From Flavobacterium fluviale (GTDB lineage: Bacteria > Bacteroidota > Bacteroidia > Flavobacteriales > Flavobacteriaceae): 64,000 nucleotides of DNA. The position numbers and the translations under genes were made by a program. Below the pieces are notes generated by a model that made no database searches, was not told where the DNA came from, and saw nothing but the letters and a program-made list of their open reading frames with translations. The stretch spans positions 124,001 to 188,000 of the forward strand of contig NZ_CP030261.1 of assembly GCF_003312915.1 (NCBI RefSeq), given 5' to 3'. Shown here piece by piece: positions 60,871 through 64,000 of the stretch (positions within the stretch are counted from its first letter, which is position 1; each line of letters opens with the position of its first letter).

Positions 60871-61704
60871 ATGCCGAAATTAAATCAGTTTAAAACACTT
60901 GTGATTGATGAATTTGAAGAAGAAAAATTTCATCTTCCACCGCATTCACACACCTATTATGAAATTATTTATATCAAAAAAGGAAGCGGCACTCATCATT
61001 TGAATAATAATTTATTGAATTATAAAGCGGGAGATCTTTTTGTGATCTCTCCTGATGATAAGCATTATTTTGACATCAAAAAAAGTACACGATTTGTTTT
61101 CATCAAGTTCACTGACAATTATTTCAACTCTAAACAAAATCTTACCTGCGACGAATTCTTGGTTCATACTCCTGAGAGCTTCATGCGTGATAAGATCTTA
61201 AAAGAAACAGTTCTTAAATTTGATGATCCTTGCAAAACGATTTTAAAAAACACCGTCGAAAACATTATAACTTATGATCATTATATAGATGTTACTAATT
61301 CTCCAATAGTTTTTTACCAGATTCTTTCCATTTTTGGTCTTATAAAAGAAACCATACGATGCATGAATTTGCAAATGACATCAAAACATCTGGATAATGA
61401 ACAAATTGCAAATTACATTCACCAGAATATTTATCAGCCCAAATTGGTTCAGATAAAAGTAATTGCAGATCATTTTAACATTGCTCAAACCTATTTTAGT
61501 GCTTATTTCAAAAGAACTTTCAGCATAAGCTACCGCGAATATATTCATAATTTGAGAACGACTTTAATCGAAAAAAGATTTCATAACAATCAATTGCCCA
61601 TAAAACAGATTGCCTACGAATTCGGTTTTACAGATGAAAGTCATTTGACGAATTATTTCAAAAAGCGAAAAAACATGAAACCGACTGATTTTAAGAAACT
61701 GTAG
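60871..61704 (+). CDS. AraC-family transcriptional regulator
   Basis: A 277-residue regulator. N-terminal cupin (HLPPHSHTYYEIIYIKKGSGTHHL, then KAGDLFVISPDDKHYF) and C-terminal double HTH (VIADHFNIAQTYFSAYFKRTFSISYREYI and PIKQIAYEFGFTDESHLTNYFKKRKNMKPTDFKKL). It is divergent from an MFS exporter gene and preceded by a 21-bp direct repeat, the classic self-regulated layout. Confidence 0.93.
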   Translation: MPKLNQFKTLVIDEFEEEKFHLPPHSHTYYEIIYIKKGSGTHHLNNNLLNYKAGDLFVISPDDKHYFDIKKSTRFVFIKFTDNYFNSKQNLTCDEFLVHTPESFMRDKILKETVLKFDDPCKTILKNTVENIITYDHYIDVTNSPIVFYQILSIFGLIKETIRCMNLQMTSKHLDNEQIANYIHQNIYQPKLVQIKVIADHFNIAQTYFSAYFKRTFSISYREYIHNLRTTLIEKRFHNNQLPIKQIAYEFGFTDESHLTNYFKKRKNMKPTDFKKL

Positions 61705-61746
61705 TTATCAAAATCTTAAAAAGTAATTTCTCCACGCATTTTTAAC

Positions 61747-61754
61747 TAAATTTG
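61747..61754 (+). promoter_or_regulatory. -7 element TAAATTTG of the metal locus
   Basis: A TAnnTTTG match, 21 bases before the TTG start of the Cys/His-rich protein gene. Confidence 0.5.
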
Positions 61755-61775
61755 TACTTCTAAAAACCAATTTCT

Positions 61776-62135
61776 TTGAAAAAGAAAATCCATATAATAT
61801 TGCTTTTTATAACACTCAGTTTCTTTTTGACTCCGAGTTATACTTACGCATGCAATATGGTGCATCATAAAGAAATGGCTTCTAAAGAAGAAAACAGCTG
61901 CTCTAGAAAATGCTGTGAAAAGAAAACTTCAAAACAGGAAAAACATAATTGTGACGGAAAATGCCGTCATTCTGGCCGCACAACTTCTGCACTGCAATTT
62001 GTTATTTTGACTTCAAATGATCTTGATTTACAAAATGATGTTTTCAATTTTTCTTTAAAAAACACTATTTCGTCTTACAGTAATTCTACAATTTCTTCTG
62101 GATTTACTTCTATTTGGCTCAAGCCGAAAATATAA
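61776..62135 (+). CDS. Cys/His-rich secreted protein (HYC_CC_PP-like)
   Basis: A 119-residue protein beginning with a rare TTG codon, preceded by a well-placed promoter. After a signal peptide (LLFITLSFFLTPSYTYA) comes a Cys/His-rich stretch: CNMVHHKEM, SCSRKCCEKK, HNCDGKCRHSGR, fit to hold a soft metal such as copper. The layout with HNC, CC and a WLKPKI end recalls the HYC_CC_PP family of NCBI. It precedes a DUF3347 gene, a metal-type regulator and a P-type ATPase. It probably binds copper in the periplasm. Confidence 0.7.
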   Translation: MKKKIHIILLFITLSFFLTPSYTYACNMVHHKEMASKEENSCSRKCCEKKTSKQEKHNCDGKCRHSGRTTSALQFVILTSNDLDLQNDVFNFSLKNTISSYSNSTISSGFTSIWLKPKI

Positions 62136-62233
62136 TTATCGTATTTATGACAGCCCATATTGGGTCTTTTTTAAAACGAAATTTTTAATTAATTTTAAAG
62201 GAAATAAAATCCTTTACCAAAATATTATATACA

Positions 62234-62764
62234 ATGAAAAAATCAATCATAGCTTTAGCAACAGTACTTACCGTATTATGTAGTGCAAATAACATTCAGG
62301 CAAATACAGCAAAATTAGAATCGGGAACAACAGAAATCGTTGATGCGAGTCAGCTTCAATCTGTTTATGATGCTTATTTTACGGTAAAAGATGCCCTTAT
62401 TAAAAGTGACAGCAAATTGACTTCGGCGAAAGCCAAAGACTTACTGACAGCGATTACTGCAGTAAAAATGGACAAACTAAAAAGCAACGAACATACGGTT
62501 TGGATGAAAGTGGTTAAAAAACTAACTGCCGATGCTAAAAGTATTTCAGCAACAACAGATCTTAAGAAACAACGCGAGACTTTTAAATCTTTATCTAAAA
62601 GCACTTACGATCTTATAAAAGTTTCTAATCCAGAACAGCTAATCTACAAGCAATATTGCCCAATGGCAGATGCTGACTGGTTGAGCAAAGAAAAAGCAGT
62701 TAAAAATCCGTATTACGGTTCTTCTATGCTGACTTGCGGAAATGTGGTAGAAACGATTAAATAA
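62234..62764 (+). CDS. DUF3347 domain-containing periplasmic protein
   Basis: A 176-residue protein with a signal peptide (ALATVLTVLCSANNIQA) and a DUF3347 domain (VYDAYFTVKDALIKSDSKLTSAKAKDLL, FKSLSKSTYDLIK, YKQYCPMADADWLSKEKAVKNPYYGSSMLTCGNVVETI). Family members accompany copper efflux genes; the Cys/Met-containing end (YCPMA ... MLTCG) is suited to bind copper. It sits between the Cys/His-rich protein gene and the HMA-AraC regulator, one base before the latter. Confidence 0.87.
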   Translation: MKKSIIALATVLTVLCSANNIQANTAKLESGTTEIVDASQLQSVYDAYFTVKDALIKSDSKLTSAKAKDLLTAITAVKMDKLKSNEHTVWMKVVKKLTADAKSISATTDLKKQRETFKSLSKSTYDLIKVSNPEQLIYKQYCPMADADWLSKEKAVKNPYYGSSMLTCGNVVETIK

Positions 62765-62765
62765 T

Positions 62766-63326
62766 ATGAAGCTTTACATCAAAAATATGGTGTGCAGCCG
62801 ATGCAAAATGGTTGTGAAGTCTGAGTTCGAAAAACTCGGACTTCAAACTATTTCTGTTGAATTGGGTGAAGTGGAACTGGTAAAAGAAATCAGCGACGAG
62901 CAAAAAGAAGTTCTATTAGAAAACCTTCAAGTTTTGGGTTTTGATTTAATTGACGATAAAAAAACAAAAACCGTCGAAAGAATAAAGAACTTAATTGTCG
63001 ATTTGGTTCATCATAAAAACAATGATTTAAAAATCAATTTGTCCGATTATTTAGCCGAAAATCTAAATCAGGATTATAATTCGCTGAGCAATCTCTTTTC
63101 TGAAATTGAAAATACGACGATTGAAAAGTATTTCATCAGTCAGAAAATCGAAAAAGTAAAAGAATTATTGATTTACAATGAGCTTTCTCTTAGTGAAATT
63201 GCTGATATTTTAAATTACAGTAATGTGGCACATTTGAGCAATCAATTCAAAAAAATTACAGGCTTTACTCCTACTTCGTTCAAACAATCGAAAGATAAAA
63301 AACGTATTCAGATCGAGAATATATAA
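62766..63326 (+). CDS. HMA-AraC fusion regulator
   Basis: A 186-residue protein with a heavy-metal-associated fold at the start (MKLYIKNMVCSRCKMVVKSEFEKLGL, Cys10 and Cys13), joined to a helical segment and a C-terminal AraC DNA-binding domain (SLSEIADILNYSNVAHLSNQFKKITGFTPTSFK). The metal-binding CxxC suggests direct sensing of copper or another soft metal. Only one base separates it from the DUF3347 stop. It probably controls this locus and the P-type ATPase gene that follows. Confidence 0.85.
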   Translation: MKLYIKNMVCSRCKMVVKSEFEKLGLQTISVELGEVELVKEISDEQKEVLLENLQVLGFDLIDDKKTKTVERIKNLIVDLVHHKNNDLKINLSDYLAENLNQDYNSLSNLFSEIENTTIEKYFISQKIEKVKELLIYNELSLSEIADILNYSNVAHLSNQFKKITGFTPTSFKQSKDKKRIQIENI

Positions 63327-63351
63327 TTCTCAATACGAAAAATTATTCTCC

Positions 63352-63424
63352 CGCAGATTCCGCAGATTGAGCAGATATCCTTTAGATTATTAAAATTAAA
63401 TCTTTTCAATCTGCGGAATCTGCG
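63352..63424. repeat. Perfect 19-bp inverted repeat
   Basis: CGCAGATTCCGCAGATTGA (63352-63370) and TCAATCTGCGGAATCTGCG (63406-63424) are exact complements with a 35-base loop. Same word family as the AATCTGCG repeats at 35421-35603. It lies between the HMA-AraC and P-type ATPase genes and could end the first transcript. Confidence 0.75.
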
Positions 63425-63541
63425 AGAAATAAAAACCATTTTTACCCCTTTAGTAAATATTACAAATCATTCCCAAAATTATACAAACCGAACTCACCGA
63501 TACTTCGGAAATTTGCATTGTAATACTTAAAAACCAATACA

Positions 63542-64000
63542 ATGACTCATCAATATATAATTTCAGGAATGTCTTGTAACGGATGCCGAACCAAAGTCGA
63601 AAAAACTTTAAATGAAGTTGAAGGCGTTCAGGCAGAAGTAACTCTGAATCCACCAACCGCAACCATAACAATGGACAAACATGTTCCAACCGAAAAATTC
63701 CAAGAAGTTTTAACTGCGGCGGGAAATTATACTATTGAAATGGATTCTCCTAAAAATCATGGCGAAGCTGCTAAATCTTGCTGTTCGGGTCATAAAAAAG
63801 ACAATCACGATCATCATAAAACAGAAACTAAAAAAGTACATCAGCACAGCGCAAATGGTGTTTATTACTGCCCAATGCATTGCGAAGGCGACAAAACGTA
63901 TAACAAACCCGGAGACTGCCCAGTCTGCGGAATGGATTTAGTACCACAAGTTGCCATAACAGCAACGCAATTTACTTGTCCGATGCATCCGGAAATTGTT
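63542..64000 (+). CDS. Heavy-metal P-type ATPase, N-terminal part (cut by window edge)
   Basis: An open frame of 153 residues to the edge. It starts with an HMA domain (MTHQYIISGMSCNGCRTKVEKTL, Cys12 and Cys15), then a His-rich linker (SGHKKDNHDHHKTE), then the zinc-ribbon-like heavy-metal-binding domain YYCPMHCEGDKTYNKPGDC with CGMDLVP and the start of a second (FTCPMHPEIV). This is the front of a CopA/copper-exporting P-type ATPase. The membrane and catalytic parts lie outside. It ends the metal locus. Confidence 0.85.
   Translation, partial: MTHQYIISGMSCNGCRTKVEKTLNEVEGVQAEVTLNPPTATITMDKHVPTEKFQEVLTAAGNYTIEMDSPKNHGEAAKSCCSGHKKDNHDHHKTETKKVHQHSANGVYYCPMHCEGDKTYNKPGDCPVCGMDLVPQVAITATQFTCPMHPEIV

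Overview
The window reads as a chromosomal segment of a Flavobacterium-like member of the Bacteroidota. The evidence is AT-rich DNA, several promoters with the flavobacterial -7 element TAnnTTTG (some with TTG about 19 bp upstream), two SusC/SusD pairs, a hybrid two-component regulator, DUF4290 and DUF4249 proteins, and a FecR/ECF-sigma/TonB-receptor set. All calls come from reading the sequence; no database search was run.

Layout. 1-10.9 kb is ordinary core genome: end of a cation-diffusion facilitator, murA, DUF4290 and DUF493 proteins, an esterase, a lipoprotein, an ATPase, recQ, fmt, an HU protein, YqgE, a class-IV aminotransferase and a START-like protein. At 11.09 kb a CAT-anticodon tRNA is followed by five tandem 365/366-bp cassettes. 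Each holds a small GIY-YIG nuclease gene, two short hairpins, an exact copy of the last 28 nt of the tRNA region and the tRNA terminator. A sixth, decayed cassette start lies downstream. 13.1-20.4 kb holds a small gene, a Crp/Fnr regulator and an SDR oxidoreductase that share an upstream palindrome, then an ECF sigma factor, a small protein, FecR, a TonB receptor and a DUF4249 lipoprotein.

20.4-32.6 kb is an accessory defence-type island. A six-gene minus-strand operon encodes an HTH regulator, a complete C5-cytosine methyltransferase, a DUF262 protein, a DUF3696-type ATPase, an unrecognised protein and an HNH endonuclease. The DUF262 and HNH proteins carry what looks like the same N-terminal domain of about 180-210 residues fused to different effectors. 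This suggests a multi-subunit restriction system with a common recognition module. A plus-strand group (HNH, HhH-GPD glycosylase-like and NucS/DUF91-like proteins) and a NERD nuclease follow. The right edge holds decayed tRNA-like pieces and the left edge a broken XRE gene.

33.5-48.7 kb is a polysaccharide utilisation locus, probably for xylan: hybrid two-component regulator, SusC, SusD, GH10 xylanase, PKD/CBM-like surface lipoprotein, clan-A glycosidase and GH2 enzyme. Most of its spacers contain different inverted repeats. 49-52.3 kb holds a nucleosidase, a small operon with an AraC regulator, a second copy of the small-protein family and a pentapeptide-repeat protein. 52.3-59 kb is a second SusCD locus with a DUF4957/DUF5123-like lipoprotein and a LacI-type palindrome upstream. 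The window ends with a divergent MFS exporter/AraC pair and a copper or heavy-metal locus: Cys/His-rich secreted protein, DUF3347 protein, an HMA-AraC fusion regulator and the start of a metal P-type ATPase.
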